DNA of 64,000 nt from Frondihabitans sp. PAMC 28766 (GCF_001577365.1 NZ_CP014513.1:3968001-4032000), one strand, 5' to 3'. Counted from the stretch's first letter, positions 1 to 8,699 are shown. The notes: generated by a model not told the origin, from the sequence alone. Made by a program: numbers and translations.

Positions 1-214
1 CGGTCACGGCGTCCAAGCCGAGGCCCCCGAACTCCTCCGGGAGTTCGACTCCGAAGAAGCCCATCTCTCCCATTTCGAGAAGCGTGTCGCGATCGAAGGC
101 CCCCTCGCGCTCGCGCTGTTTGTAGAACGGTGCCAGACGCCGCACGCCGAAATCGCGGGCGCTGCGCGCGAACTGTTCCTGGTCTTCGCTGATGGTGAAA
201 CCGAGAGTCGACAT
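1..214 (-). CDS. Acyl-CoA dehydrogenase, N-terminal part (cut by window edge)
   Basis: The reading frame is open from an ATG at 212-214 to the window edge, giving 71 residues that begin MSTLGFTISEDQEQFARSAR. The start, the SEDQEQFA helix and the later GFFGVELPEEFGGLG stretch are typical of the N-terminal alpha-helical domain of flavin-dependent acyl-CoA dehydrogenases. The catalytic glutamate and FAD-binding parts lie outside the window. It is transcribed divergently from the ligase at 311 across a shared region holding a palindromic operator, so it probably belongs to the same regulon. Substrate cannot be told from this fragment. The family call is secure, the rest is inference. Confidence 0.8.
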   Translation of the reverse strand, partial: MSTLGFTISEDQEQFARSARDFGVRRLAPFYKQREREGAFDRDTLLEMGEMGFFGVELPEEFGGLGLDAVT

Positions 215-245
215 GCCCGTCCATTTCCATCCGTCACCCTCGACG

Positions 246-260
246 GATTGGTCCAATCAT
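246..260. promoter_or_regulatory. Palindromic operator, probable FadR/GntR site
   Basis: GATTGGTCCAATC (246-258) is a perfect 6+1+6 palindrome and continues as ATTGGTCCAATCAT to 260, followed by an AT-rich TAATATAC that could be a -10 box for the ligase at 311. It lies between divergent genes. Related sequences occur at 14071, 15241, 19231, 21893, 23838, 23936 and 34183. The TGGT-N3-ANCA layout resembles FadR-subfamily GntR operators. Binding is inferred. Confidence 0.65.
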
Positions 261-310
261 AATATACTTCTCCTGACGACGCCTCGTCGTGACAATCAAA
301 GGAGATTGGC

Positions 311-1882
311 ATGTGGCTTTATTCGGAGATCAAGACGATCGGCGACATTCCCCGTCATTTCGGCCGGACGACTCCCCACGCCCCTGCGCTGATCGATGCG
401 AACGGACCGATCTCGTTCGCCGAACTGGACCGGCGCTCGAATGCCGTGGCGAATCTGATCCGCGGGCTGGGCCTCTCCTCACAGGCCCGGGTCGGCTATC
501 TCGGCAAGAACTCGACTCGCTTCTTCGAGTTCTTGTTTGGCGCCAACAAGGCGGACACCGCCCTTCTGACTCTGAACTGGCGGCTGGCTGCACCCGAGCT
601 CGCCGAAGTCTTGCGCGACTCGACGCCGGAACTCCTTTTGATCGATCGCGAATTCGCCGATGTCGCCGCCGCGATCGTCTCGCTGAGCGGCATCACGTGC
701 CGTCAGCTCGTCTACGACTCCCAAGCCCCGGGCTCGTCCGAGCTCGACGCACTCCTGGCCGACTCGTCCACGGACGACCCGGCCATCGACGTCGATCCCT
801 GGTCGACGTCCGTTCTCATGTACACCTCGGGGACGACCGGCACTCCGAAGGGCGTCAAGATGTCGCACCAGGGGTACCTCTTCTTACGGCTCTGCGAACA
901 CCTCGAGCCCTCCTTCGACTACGACGCGAGCGACATCATGCTCACGGTCATGCCCCTCTTCCACGCCATGGGCGTGGGTCTTTCCCTCCAGGCGATCTAC
1001 AACGGGGCCGCCATCGCCGTTTACCCGATGCCGGATCCGGGCACCCTCATCACCCTGATCGCTCGCGACCGCCCCACCCTCGTGCCGATCGTGCCCACCG
1101 TGATCCAGATGCTGCTCGACCACCCGGATGCCGCACACGCCGACTATTCGTCGGTGCGACTCGTCGTCTACGCGGGATCGTCCATCAGCCCGTTCCTCTT
1201 GAAGCGGGCCATCACAGAGATGGGCTGCGACTTCCTGCAGTTCTACGGCGGCACCGAGACCGCGGCCGGTGTGACGTTCCTGCGACCGTCTGACCACCGC
1301 TCCGGTGACGAAACCCTCCTGAAGTCGTGCGGCAGCCCGCTGCCCCTGGTGGAGTTCCGAGTCGTCGGCTTCGACGGCGCCGACGCGCCTGACGGTGTCG
1401 TCGGCGAGTTCTGGATCCGGACGCCCTCGATCACCACCGGGTACTACAACAAGCCCGAGCAGACCGCCGAAGCGCTCGAGGGCGGCTGGTACCACTCGGG
1501 CGACGCCGGTTATCGGGATGCGAACGGCTACCTCTACATCGTCGACCGGGTCAAAGACATGATCGTCTCGGGAGGTGAGAACGTCTACTCGACGGAGGTC
1601 GAGAACGCCCTCGTCACTCTCGAGGGCGTGCAGATGTGCGCGGTCGTGGGCGTGCCCGACGAGAAGTGGGGCGAGCGGATCGTCGCCTTCATCGTTCCGA
1701 AGGCGGGCTCGTCCGTCTCCGAGGCCGAGGTCATGCTCCACTGCCGCGAGCGCATCGCCGGCTACAAGGTGCCGAAGCAGGTGAAGTTCGTGGAGGCGCT
1801 GCCCATCACTGCGAGCGGCAAAGTGATGAAGAGGCAGCTGGTCGCCGAGTTCGTGGCCGCGTCGGCCGTGGCCGAGGGCTGA
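311..1882 (+). CDS. AMP-forming acyl-CoA ligase (FadD/class I adenylate-forming)
   Basis: This 523-residue protein should activate a carboxylic acid to its CoA thioester through an acyl-AMP. It shows the P-loop-like YTSGTTGTPKG near residue 172, the A5-type motif YGGTETAAG, the hinge region around YIVDRVKDMIVSGGENVY, and the C-terminal catalytic lysine in ASGKVMKR. Length is normal for the family. The ATG at 311 is preceded by AAAGGAG at good spacing. The methylacyl-CoA racemase gene follows two bases after the stop, so they form one transcript. The substrate cannot be read from sequence; context suggests an alicyclic, aromatic or branched acid. Confidence 0.85.
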   Translation: MWLYSEIKTIGDIPRHFGRTTPHAPALIDANGPISFAELDRRSNAVANLIRGLGLSSQARVGYLGKNSTRFFEFLFGANKADTALLTLNWRLAAPELAEVLRDSTPELLLIDREFADVAAAIVSLSGITCRQLVYDSQAPGSSELDALLADSSTDDPAIDVDPWSTSVLMYTSGTTGTPKGVKMSHQGYLFLRLCEHLEPSFDYDASDIMLTVMPLFHAMGVGLSLQAIYNGAAIAVYPMPDPGTLITLIARDRPTLVPIVPTVIQMLLDHPDAAHADYSSVRLVVYAGSSISPFLLKRAITEMGCDFLQFYGGTETAAGVTFLRPSDHRSGDETLLKSCGSPLPLVEFRVVGFDGADAPDGVVGEFWIRTPSITTGYYNKPEQTAEALEGGWYHSGDAGYRDANGYLYIVDRVKDMIVSGGENVYSTEVENALVTLEGVQMCAVVGVPDEKWGERIVAFIVPKAGSSVSEAEVMLHCRERIAGYKVPKQVKFVEALPITASGKVMKRQLVAEFVAASAVAEG

Positions 1883-1884
1883 CG

Positions 1885-2997
1885 GTGTCGGCCGGAGCCC
1901 TCGAGGGAATTCGGGTCCTCGAGTTCGGCTCCACCGGCCCCGGTCCCTTCTGCGGAATGATGCTCGCCGATCACGGCGCGGATGTCGTGCGCGTCGAGCG
2001 ACCGAACCGAGCAGCGCCCATCACCCCGGCCGGAGACGCCAGCGAAGAACTGCTCCACCGAAACCGGACGTCGATCGCCCTCGACCTCAAGGATCCCGGT
2101 GATCACGCGCGGGCGCTCGACCTGATGCGGATCGCCGACGTGGTCCTCGAGGGTTTCCGCCCCGGCGTCATGGAGCGCCTCGGTCTCGGCCCCGACGTGG
2201 CGGTCGAGAGCAATCCCCTGCTCGTATACGTCAGGATCACGGGGTGGGGCCAGAGCGGCCCGGCGGCGACCCGCGTGGGTCACGATCTCGACTACTTGGC
2301 CGTCTCGGGAACGCTCTCCCTCCTCGGAAAGAAGAACGAGCCTCCCGCGATTCCCCTCGCTCTGGTCGGCGACTTCGGAGGCGGTGGGATGCTTGCGGCA
2401 TTCGGTGTGCTCGCAGCCCTGATGGAACGGACGCGCTCCGGGCGAGGCCAGGTGGTCGATGCCTCGATCCTGGACGGCTCGGCCCTGCTCGCGACTGCGT
2501 TTCACGGCTATCGAGGGACCGGCGCGTGGACCACCGAGCGGGAGGACAACCTCGTCGACGGCGGCGCCCCGTTCTACAACACCTACACGACTCTCGACGG
2601 ACGCTTCGTGGCGGTGGCGGCCCTGGAGCCGGCGTTCTACGCTGCACTGCTCAGAGTCCTGGGTCTCGCGGCGGCGGATCTGGCGCCGCAGGACGACAGG
2701 GAGTCCTGGCCCGTTCTCCGGCGGCTCTTCGCCGATGTGATCGCGCGTCGTACCCGAGACGACTGGGTCGCTGCGTCTCAGGGCACGGAGGCGTGCCTGA
2801 GCCCCGTTCTCACTCTCGAAGAAGCTCGCCTCGACGAGCAGATCGTCGCGCGCGGAACGATCGTGGAGTTCGCGGGAACTCCTCAGCCCTCTCCGGCACC
2901 CCGCTTCAGCCGAACGGCCGGGTCTCTGCGCACTCCCCCGACGACGACGATTCGGCCGACATCGGACGTGCTCGACGACTGGAAGAGCGACTGCTGA
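1885..2997 (+). CDS. Alpha-methylacyl-CoA racemase (class III CoA-transferase family)
   Basis: The 371-codon gene starts with GTG two bases after the ligase. The protein belongs to the CaiB/BaiF fold. It has the racemase signatures rather than the formyl-CoA transferase ones: VGHDLDYLAVSG carries the catalytic His-Asp segment and LVGDFGGGGML carries the second catalytic Asp, matching AMACR/MCR enzymes. Such racemases invert the 2-methyl centre of branched acyl-CoAs so that S-specific dehydrogenases can act. Its presence hints that the pathway handles methyl-branched intermediates. A CoA-transferase activity cannot be ruled out. It converges tail to tail with the crotonase gene at 2998, with no intergenic space. 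Confidence 0.75.
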   Translation: MSAGALEGIRVLEFGSTGPGPFCGMMLADHGADVVRVERPNRAAPITPAGDASEELLHRNRTSIALDLKDPGDHARALDLMRIADVVLEGFRPGVMERLGLGPDVAVESNPLLVYVRITGWGQSGPAATRVGHDLDYLAVSGTLSLLGKKNEPPAIPLALVGDFGGGGMLAAFGVLAALMERTRSGRGQVVDASILDGSALLATAFHGYRGTGAWTTEREDNLVDGGAPFYNTYTTLDGRFVAVAALEPAFYAALLRVLGLAAADLAPQDDRESWPVLRRLFADVIARRTRDDWVAASQGTEACLSPVLTLEEARLDEQIVARGTIVEFAGTPQPSPAPRFSRTAGSLRTPPTTTIRPTSDVLDDWKSDC

Positions 2998-3792
2998 CTA
3001 CTTGCCCTCGAACTTCGGCGCGCGCTTCTCGGTGAAGGCCGTGAGACCTTCGCGGGCATCCTGCGTGCCGGCCAGCATCGCGAGGGCCTGGGCCTCGTCT
3101 TCGAGCGACGCTTCGAAGGGCTGGCTGAGCGCGCGGCCCAGAAGGCGACGGATCTCGCCGTAGGCACGCGTCGGGCCTGCGCCGAGCTGCGTCACGAGCT
3201 CTTCCGCGCGGTCGGCGAGGCGGTCGTCGTCGACCACTTCGTCGACGAGCCCGGCCTGAAGCGCCGCGTCGGCGCCGAGCATCTCGGCGAGGAGCAAGAA
3301 CCGCCTGGCCCGAGAGACTCCCATGCGCGATGCCAGGCCGAACGACGCACCGAGGTCCATGCTGAAGCCGAGTCGTGGGTAGGCCGCGCCGAACTTGGCC
3401 GACCGGGCGCTGATCACGAGGTCGAAGTTCGACAGGACCGCGACAGCGCCGCCCATGGCGGTGCCCTGCACTGCGGCCACGAGAGGTGCATCCATCCGGC
3501 GAAGGCGTGCCAGCCCGGGGTGCATCGTGGAGGTGCCGTCGAGCACGGCGGCCGGCGCCTGATCGAGGTCCTTCGTGAAGACGCTGACGTCTCCTCCGAC
3601 GCTGAAGAACTTACCGGTGGACCGGAGCAGGACCGCCCTGATCTCGCCGCCGAGGACTGCCAGGTGGTTCGCCGCGTGCCCGAACTCCTCGAAGAAGTCG
3701 GCGTTCATGGCGTTCCCCGCGTCGGGTCGCGCGAGCGTCAGTCTCGCGATTCCTCTCTCGACGTCGAGTTGGATCGTCTTGTAGTCACGCAA
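2998..3792 (-). CDS. Enoyl-CoA hydratase/isomerase family protein
   Basis: This is a crotonase-fold protein of about 264 residues, last gene of the long minus-strand operon. The oxyanion-hole segment AVQGTAMGGAVAV is clear. The second region (AYPRLGFSMDLGASFGLASRMG) lacks the PE..LG glutamate of true hydratases, so isomerase, thioesterase or other crotonase chemistry is possible. I prefer the TTG at 3790-3792, which has GGAGGG seven bases upstream and gives a normal N-terminus (MRDYKTIQ). An ATG at 3807 in the same frame has no ribosome site. Either start overlaps the preceding SDR gene. Confidence 0.7.
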   Translation of the reverse strand: MRDYKTIQLDVERGIARLTLARPDAGNAMNADFFEEFGHAANHLAVLGGEIRAVLLRSTGKFFSVGGDVSVFTKDLDQAPAAVLDGTSTMHPGLARLRRMDAPLVAAVQGTAMGGAVAVLSNFDLVISARSAKFGAAYPRLGFSMDLGASFGLASRMGVSRARRFLLLAEMLGADAALQAGLVDEVVDDDRLADRAEELVTQLGAGPTRAYGEIRRLLGRALSQPFEASLEDEAQALAMLAGTQDAREGLTAFTEKRAPKFEGK

Positions 3793-4564
3793 CGGAAATC
3801 CCTCCATTGATACTGATGGCTTGGCCTGTCATCCGCCGAGCGGCCGGACTCGCGAGGAAGACAGCCATTGTGGCGAGATCCTCGGCTTCGACGACCCCGA
3901 GATGTGCGAGGGAGGCCGCCTTCACGAACATCTTGGCGCTGAACGGGTCGCCGTCGATGAGAGCCGATCCCGGCGTGTTCGCAATCAGGGACGGCGTGAG
4001 CACGTTGATCCGGATTCGCTCGCGCTTCACTTCGAGAGCGGTCGCCTTGCAGAACAGGACGAGGGCGGCCATCGCGGCACCGATCAGAGTCTCCCCGGGA
4101 GTCGGAACCTTCGCCGCATCCGAGGCCACCACGACGATGCATCCGTCATTTCGAGCCCGCATGTCGGCGAGCACAGCGTGGATCAGATGCAGCGGCGGCA
4201 GGATGATCTCCTCGATCCGGGGCGCCACCTGGTGGATCGTGATGTCGTGAAGGAGCCGTGGCGGCTGGCTCGGGCCGGTCGTGGTCACGAGCACGTCGAT
4301 GGCACCGAGCCGCGCCCGGCAGTCCGCCTCACAGGCGACGGCCTGGTCCGGATCCGCCGCGTCGACTCGTACGTACGACACGTCCGCCCCCGGCAGGTCG
4401 TCCGTCAAGCGGCGCACGGCCGCGTCACCGCGCTCCGAATCTCGCCCGAGCAGGATCACGTGCGCCCCGGACCGAGCGAAGTGCCGCGCCGTCTCCCAGC
4501 CGACTCCGGCTGTGCCGCCGAGAACGACGACTCGTCGGTCGGACTTCGTCGAGTCGGCGTCCAT
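3785..4564 (-). CDS. Atypical SDR-fold protein lacking the usual active site (copy 1)
   Basis: A 259-residue Rossmann protein of the short-chain dehydrogenase family. The dinucleotide-binding glycine motif is present (LGGTAGVGWETA), and the C-terminus ends TGQAISINGGISVA. However, the NNAG motif is replaced by TTTG, and the YxxxK region reads PTPGETLIGAAMAAL, with neither the tyrosine nor the lysine. Two close relatives lie at 31229-32023 and 32025-32831. It may bind NAD(P) but use different catalysis, or have lost oxidoreductase activity. Its start overlaps the stop of the upstream gene (TGATG), which indicates translational coupling. Confidence 0.75.
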   Translation of the reverse strand: MDADSTKSDRRVVVLGGTAGVGWETARHFARSGAHVILLGRDSERGDAAVRRLTDDLPGADVSYVRVDAADPDQAVACEADCRARLGAIDVLVTTTGPSQPPRLLHDITIHQVAPRIEEIILPPLHLIHAVLADMRARNDGCIVVVASDAAKVPTPGETLIGAAMAALVLFCKATALEVKRERIRINVLTPSLIANTPGSALIDGDPFSAKMFVKAASLAHLGVVEAEDLATMAVFLASPAARRMTGQAISINGGISVA

Positions 4565-5463
4565 CAGCCAGCGGTCCGCTGCGCTTTGCTGGCGGCGGAG
4601 GCCGCTTTGCTGGTCTCGCGGATGTCGATCCACTCCTGGTCGGTGACTTTCGTGAGAGCGGCGAAGGTACCGGGCCCCGCGAGGCGCTGGCCCCCGTCCA
4701 TGGCGATGGTCTCGCCGGTGAGGTAGTCGCAGGCGTCCGAGAGCAGGAAGATCGTCAGCGCCGCGAGCTCCTCGATCGTGCCGACCCGGCCCATCGGGAT
4801 CTGGTCGGGCTGGGTGGCGCCGACAGCGCTCGAGTCGGTCGGGTTGAGCATCTCCCAGGCGTAGTCGGTCGGAATCGGGCCTGGTGCCAGGGCGTTCAGG
4901 CGGATCCCGTAGCGGGCCCATTCCACGGCGAGCGACATCGTCATCGCGTGGACCGCGGCCTTGGCCATGGCCGAGGGCACGACGAACGCCGAGCCCGTCC
5001 AGACCCAGGTCGTGAGGGTCGAGAGGACCGAGCCCGGGAGCCCCTCGGCGATCCAGCGCCTTCCCGCGGCGTGGGTGGTGTTGAACGAGCCGTTCATCAC
5101 CGTCGAGCTCACGGCTTCGAACGCGCGCGTGCTCAGTGAGGCTGTCGGAGCGATGAAGTTACCGGCGGCATTGTTGATCACGCTCGTCAGAGGCCCGTGT
5201 TCGTCCCAGATGCGCGACATCGCAGCGTCGACCGAATCGCCCTGTCGGACGTCTACGCTGTCGACGAATACGCGTCCCGACCGACCGCCGGACGCTTCTT
5301 CCGCCGCCTCTTCGAGCACGGACAAGCGTCGGCCCCAGAGATGGACCTCGGCCCCGTGGGCGACGAGGTGACTAGCCACCCCGCGCCCCAGTCCGGTGCC
5401 GCCCCCGGTGATGAGCACCCGTTTGCCCTCGAGCACGTCCGGCGCGAAGATCGACTTCGCCAC
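4564..5463 (-). CDS. SDR of 2,4-dienoyl-CoA reductase type
   Basis: This 299-residue protein carries TGGGTGLG near residue 20, NNAAGNF in the place of NNAG, and PSAMAKAAV where classical SDRs have YxxxK. That combination, with serine instead of tyrosine, is the hallmark of mitochondrial/peroxisomal-type NADPH-dependent 2,4-dienoyl-CoA reductases. It would reduce a conjugated dienoyl-CoA. In this operon it could remove a second ring or side-chain double bond before the BadK/BadH/BadI steps. That role is inference. An alanine-rich tail follows the family core. Start ATG at 5461-5463, one base downstream of the badI stop. Confidence 0.75.
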   Translation of the reverse strand: MAKSIFAPDVLEGKRVLITGGGTGLGRGVASHLVAHGAEVHLWGRRLSVLEEAAEEASGGRSGRVFVDSVDVRQGDSVDAAMSRIWDEHGPLTSVINNAAGNFIAPTASLSTRAFEAVSSTVMNGSFNTTHAAGRRWIAEGLPGSVLSTLTTWVWTGSAFVVPSAMAKAAVHAMTMSLAVEWARYGIRLNALAPGPIPTDYAWEMLNPTDSSAVGATQPDQIPMGRVGTIEELAALTIFLLSDACDYLTGETIAMDGGQRLAGPGTFAALTKVTDQEWIDIRETSKAASAASKAQRTAG

Positions 5464-5464
5464 G

Positions 5465-6259
5465 TCAGTTGCCCCGGTACGGAGCGAAGTCGGGCTTCCG
5501 CTTCTCGTTGAACGCGGTGATGCCCTCCTTCGCCTCCGGCGAGTCGCCGAAGAGTCGGAGGCTCGAATACGCCATCTGCCCGATGCCCGCGAAGTGCTCG
5601 GTGTCGGTGTTGAACGACTGCTTGAGCACCTTGAGCGACGTGGGCGACAGGTTCAGGATCTCGTCCGCCCACTGGCGCACCTCGGCGTGCAGCTGGTCGA
5701 GCGGCACGACCTTGTTGATGAGCCCCCACGCCTCGGCCTGGACGGCCGAGTACTGCCGGCAGAGGAACCAGATCTCGCGCGCCCGCTTCTCGCCGATTAT
5801 CCGGGCCATGTAGCCGGTCCCGAAGCCGGCGTCGAAAGATCCGACGCGCGGACCGTTCTGGCCGAAGATCGCGTTGTCTGAGGCGATGGTCAGGTCGCAC
5901 AGCATGTGCAGCACGTGACCGCCGCCGATGGCGAAGCCGTTGACGGCCGCGATGACGGGCTTCGGGGCGTCGCGGATGACTCGGTGCAGAGACTCGACCT
6001 CGACGAGGCCTGACTCGGAGGGCCCGTAGTCGCCGGTCTCGGCGCGCTGCTTCTGGTCGCCGCCGGTGCAGAAGGCCTTCTCACCTGCTCCGGTGAGAGC
6101 GATGACGCCGACGTCGTCGCTCGCCCAGGCTTTCTTGAAACTCAGGATGAGTTCGTCGACGGTGCGCGCGCGGAACGAGTTGTACCTTTCGGGTCGGTTG
6201 ATCGTGATCCAGGCGAGACCGTTGTCGACCTCGTAGGTGACGTCTGTGAAGTCGTCCAT
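5465..6259 (-). CDS. badI: 2-ketocyclohexanecarboxyl-CoA hydrolase (BadI-like ring opening)
   Basis: The 264-residue crotonase-fold protein resembles Rhodopseudomonas BadI over its whole length, as judged from memory of that sequence. Diagnostic stretches are AFCTGGDQ (residues 62-69), AVNGFAIGGGHVL, and GPRVGSFDAGFGTGYMAR (136 onward), where the Asp of SFD is the MenB/BadI active-site residue. The REIWFLCRQYS and SFNTDTEH stretches match too. BadI hydrolyses the beta-keto ring of 2-ketocyclohexanecarboxyl-CoA to pimeloyl-CoA. MenB, the nearest alternative, is encoded separately at 54707. AAAGAGGA precedes the ATG. It lies in one operon with badH and a badK candidate. Confidence 0.82.
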   Translation of the reverse strand: MDDFTDVTYEVDNGLAWITINRPERYNSFRARTVDELILSFKKAWASDDVGVIALTGAGEKAFCTGGDQKQRAETGDYGPSESGLVEVESLHRVIRDAPKPVIAAVNGFAIGGGHVLHMLCDLTIASDNAIFGQNGPRVGSFDAGFGTGYMARIIGEKRAREIWFLCRQYSAVQAEAWGLINKVVPLDQLHAEVRQWADEILNLSPTSLKVLKQSFNTDTEHFAGIGQMAYSSLRLFGDSPEAKEGITAFNEKRKPDFAPYRGN

Positions 6260-6297
6260 GGTGATTCCTCTTTCTCGTGTTTGTCGGCCAGGCGAAG

Positions 6298-7101
6298 TCA
6301 GGATCCGGTGAAGTGCGGGGGGCGTTTCTCCCGGAAGGCGGCCAACGCTTCGGGCATGTCGGCGGTGCGTGTGAGGAGCGTCTGGCCGCGATTCTCGAGT
6401 TCCATCGCGGCCGCGTACGAGTCGATCTCCTGGTTGAGCCGAAGAGCCGTCTTGGAGAGCCGGACTCCCGACGGCGAGTTGCCGCAGATCGTCGTCGCCA
6501 TGGCGAGAGCGTCGTCGACGACTCCGCCTTCCGCGCTGATCGAGTTGACGAGCCCCAGTCGAAGTGCCTCGTCGGCCGCGACGAAGCGCCCGGTGAACGC
6601 TAGTTCGGCGGCGAACGCCGGGCCGATGAGCCGCGGCAAGAGCCACGACGCACCGAGGTCGCCGGCCGAGAGCCCGATCCGGGCGAAGGCGGCGTTGAAG
6701 CGAGCCGTCGGGGAGGCGATCCGGATGTCGGCGGCGAGAGCGAGCGAGAGTCCTCCGCCGGCCGCGGCCCCGTTGACCGCGGCGATGACCGGGATCCTGA
6801 GGTTGCGGATCGCAACGAGGCCCCGGCTCCCCCTCTCCTGCAGGTTCAGCATCTCCATTGCCGACAGGGTCGCGAGCTCGCCGGCGGCGTCGATGTCGTA
6901 GCCACCGCAGAACGCTCGTCCGGCGCCCGTGAGCACCAGGACGCGGACGGAGAAGTCCGTCGTGATCCTGCGCGCGAGAAGCTCGAACTCGTCGAACATG
7001 AGGGCCGTCATCGAGTTGAGGCGGTCCGGCCGGTTCAGCGTCGCCACGACGATGCCGTCGTCGCGCCACTTCACCTGGAGTGTCTCGAAGTCGTCGGTCA
7101 C
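6298..7101 (-). CDS. Enoyl-CoA hydratase/isomerase family protein
   Basis: A 267-residue crotonase homologue. The oxyanion-hole segment is AVNGAAAGGGLSLALA, and the second catalytic segment reads IGLSAGDLGASWLLPRLIG, with Asp where classical hydratases carry Glu164. This pattern is common in actinobacterial EchA paralogues of unknown substrate. Its ATG overlaps the stop of the BadK-like gene by four bases (ATGA), so translation is coupled. Possible jobs are hydration of a branched unsaturated intermediate such as 3-methylglutaconyl-CoA, or isomerisation. Substrate is not recognisable. Confidence 0.75.
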   Translation of the reverse strand: MTDDFETLQVKWRDDGIVVATLNRPDRLNSMTALMFDEFELLARRITTDFSVRVLVLTGAGRAFCGGYDIDAAGELATLSAMEMLNLQERGSRGLVAIRNLRIPVIAAVNGAAAGGGLSLALAADIRIASPTARFNAAFARIGLSAGDLGASWLLPRLIGPAFAAELAFTGRFVAADEALRLGLVNSISAEGGVVDDALAMATTICGNSPSGVRLSKTALRLNQEIDSYAAAMELENRGQTLLTRTADMPEALAAFREKRPPHFTGS

Positions 7102-7883
7102 GAGAACTCCGGTCGGCGCTTTTGCACGAAGGCGGCGATGCCCTCGCGCCCTTCGCCGGACTCGAAGAGGTCTCGGATCTCGTGACGCTCGAGGGCGATG
7201 CCGTCGGCGAGCGGAAGTGTGTCAGAGGCATCGACGGAACGGAGCGCGGCCAGGAGCGCGGGGTAGGACGACTCACGCAGCTGGCTCGCGAGGGCGAGCG
7301 CTTCCATCCGGGCCTGACCGGCCGGCACGAGCCGGTCGACGAGCCCCATGGTGAGGGCCTCCGGCGCCTTTATCTGCCGCCCGGTGAGGATCATGTCGAG
7401 CGCGTGCCCGCGGCCGACGAGGCGCGGAAGCCGCTGGGTTCCCGCAGCCCCGGGGATGAGCCCGAGTTTGACCTCGGGCACCCCGAACTCGGCGTCGGCC
7501 CCGGCGACCCGAAGGGTGCAGGCCGCCGCGAGTTCGAGGCCGCCGCCGAGGGCGAGTCCCTCGACTGCGGCGACGGTGATCCGGGTCGACGCCGCCACGC
7601 GCTCGATCATGTGCCGCAGGGCATCGCCGTATTCCTCGAAACCTCTCACGTCGACCGATGCCATGAGCTTGATATCGGCTCCGGCGGCGAAGAATCCCGG
7701 CACGGTCGACGCGAACAAGATGACCTTCACGTCGCCGTGGGCGTCGGCCGAGTCGAACGCCTGCTCGATGCCTTCGATCAGGGGAATGCCTAGGGCATTG
7801 GCCGGAGCGCGCCCGAGGTCGACTCGAACGATGCCGCCGGGGAGGGTCTCCCAGGTGACCACCGTCTTCTTGATGTCGGTCAT
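7098..7883 (-). CDS. Enoyl-CoA hydratase, candidate cyclohex-1-ene-carboxyl-CoA hydratase (BadK-like)
   Basis: This 261-residue protein has both classical hydratase glutamates: the one in GGGLELAAAC and the one in PEVKLGLIPGAAGTQRLPRL. It also has FAAGADIKLM in the CoA-binding loop. It is therefore a genuine syn-hydratase, unlike the other crotonases of the operon. Position directly after badH makes it the best candidate for hydrating cyclohex-1-ene-carboxyl-CoA to the 2-hydroxy compound used by BadH. A general short-chain enoyl-CoA hydratase remains possible. The ATG has AGGAGGAG just upstream, the strongest ribosome site in the operon. Confidence 0.78.
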   Translation of the reverse strand: MTDIKKTVVTWETLPGGIVRVDLGRAPANALGIPLIEGIEQAFDSADAHGDVKVILFASTVPGFFAAGADIKLMASVDVRGFEEYGDALRHMIERVAASTRITVAAVEGLALGGGLELAAACTLRVAGADAEFGVPEVKLGLIPGAAGTQRLPRLVGRGHALDMILTGRQIKAPEALTMGLVDRLVPAGQARMEALALASQLRESSYPALLAALRSVDASDTLPLADGIALERHEIRDLFESGEGREGIAAFVQKRRPEFS

Positions 7884-7894
7884 GGCGACTCCTC

Positions 7895-8653
7895 CTAGGC
7901 CATCGTCAGGCCGCCGCTGACGGACAGCGTCTGGCCGGTGATGTAGCCGGTCTGATCCCCGGCGAAGAAGACGACGGCCGCGGCGACGTCCGACGGCTGC
8001 GCCAGACGTCGCATCGGAACGCCGCGGGTCATCCCGGCGAGCACCTTGTCGGCGTCCTCGCCCGAGTTGTCGGCGAATTTGCGCAGAGCCGGGGTGTCGG
8101 TCGGCCCCGGGCAGACGGTGTTGGCCGTCACCCCGCTCTTGGCGACCTCGCGGGCGAGGGTCTTCGTGAAGGCGATGATGCCGCCCTTGGCGCCCGAGTA
8201 CACGGCCTCGAGTGACGAGCCCACCCGACCCGCATCCGAGCCGATGTTGATGATCCTGCCCCAGCCCCGCTCCATCATCCCGGGCACGATCGCGTGTGTC
8301 ACCCGGAGGGCGCCCTTGAAGTTGAGGTCGAGGATGCGGTCCCAGAACTCCTCGGTCGTGTCGACGAAGGGCATGAAGTCGTCCCAGCCCGCACAGTTGA
8401 CGACGATCTCGATGGGCCCGAACTCCGCCTCGACCGCCGCGACGCCGGCCTTCACCGACGCGGTGTCGGTGACGTTCGCGCTCACGGGGATCGCCGTCCC
8501 TCCGGCGTCGGTGATGCCCTGGGCCGTAGCCGTTGCGGCTTCGACATTCAGATCGGCGACGGCGACGCGGAAGCCGGCGACGCCGAGGGCCACGCAGATT
8601 CCCTGGCCGATTCCGGATCCGCCGCCGGTGACGAATGCGACTCTGTTACTCAT
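7895..8653 (-). CDS. badH: 2-hydroxycyclohexanecarboxyl-CoA dehydrogenase (BadH-like SDR)
   Basis: This 252-residue classical SDR has TGGGSGIG, NCAGWD and YSGAK in the right places. Several stretches match Rhodopseudomonas BadH as I recall it: the NCAGWDxFxPF loop, GRIINIGSDAGRVGSS, VCPGPTDT and the end TGQTLSVSGGLTM. BadH oxidises 2-hydroxycyclohexanecarboxyl-CoA to the 2-keto ester with NAD+. The ATG at 8651-8653 has GGAG nine bases upstream; earlier in-frame ATGs are less well placed. It sits just upstream of the BadK candidate and two genes before badI, giving the full hydrate-oxidise-hydrolyse set in one transcript. Confidence 0.82.
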   Translation of the reverse strand: MSNRVAFVTGGGSGIGQGICVALGVAGFRVAVADLNVEAATATAQGITDAGGTAIPVSANVTDTASVKAGVAAVEAEFGPIEIVVNCAGWDDFMPFVDTTEEFWDRILDLNFKGALRVTHAIVPGMMERGWGRIINIGSDAGRVGSSLEAVYSGAKGGIIAFTKTLAREVAKSGVTANTVCPGPTDTPALRKFADNSGEDADKVLAGMTRGVPMRRLAQPSDVAAAVVFFAGDQTGYITGQTLSVSGGLTMA

Positions 8654-8699
8654 GTCAAGCTCCATTGCTCTAGGGGTGATCATCTCTCGTCGGTCAGGA

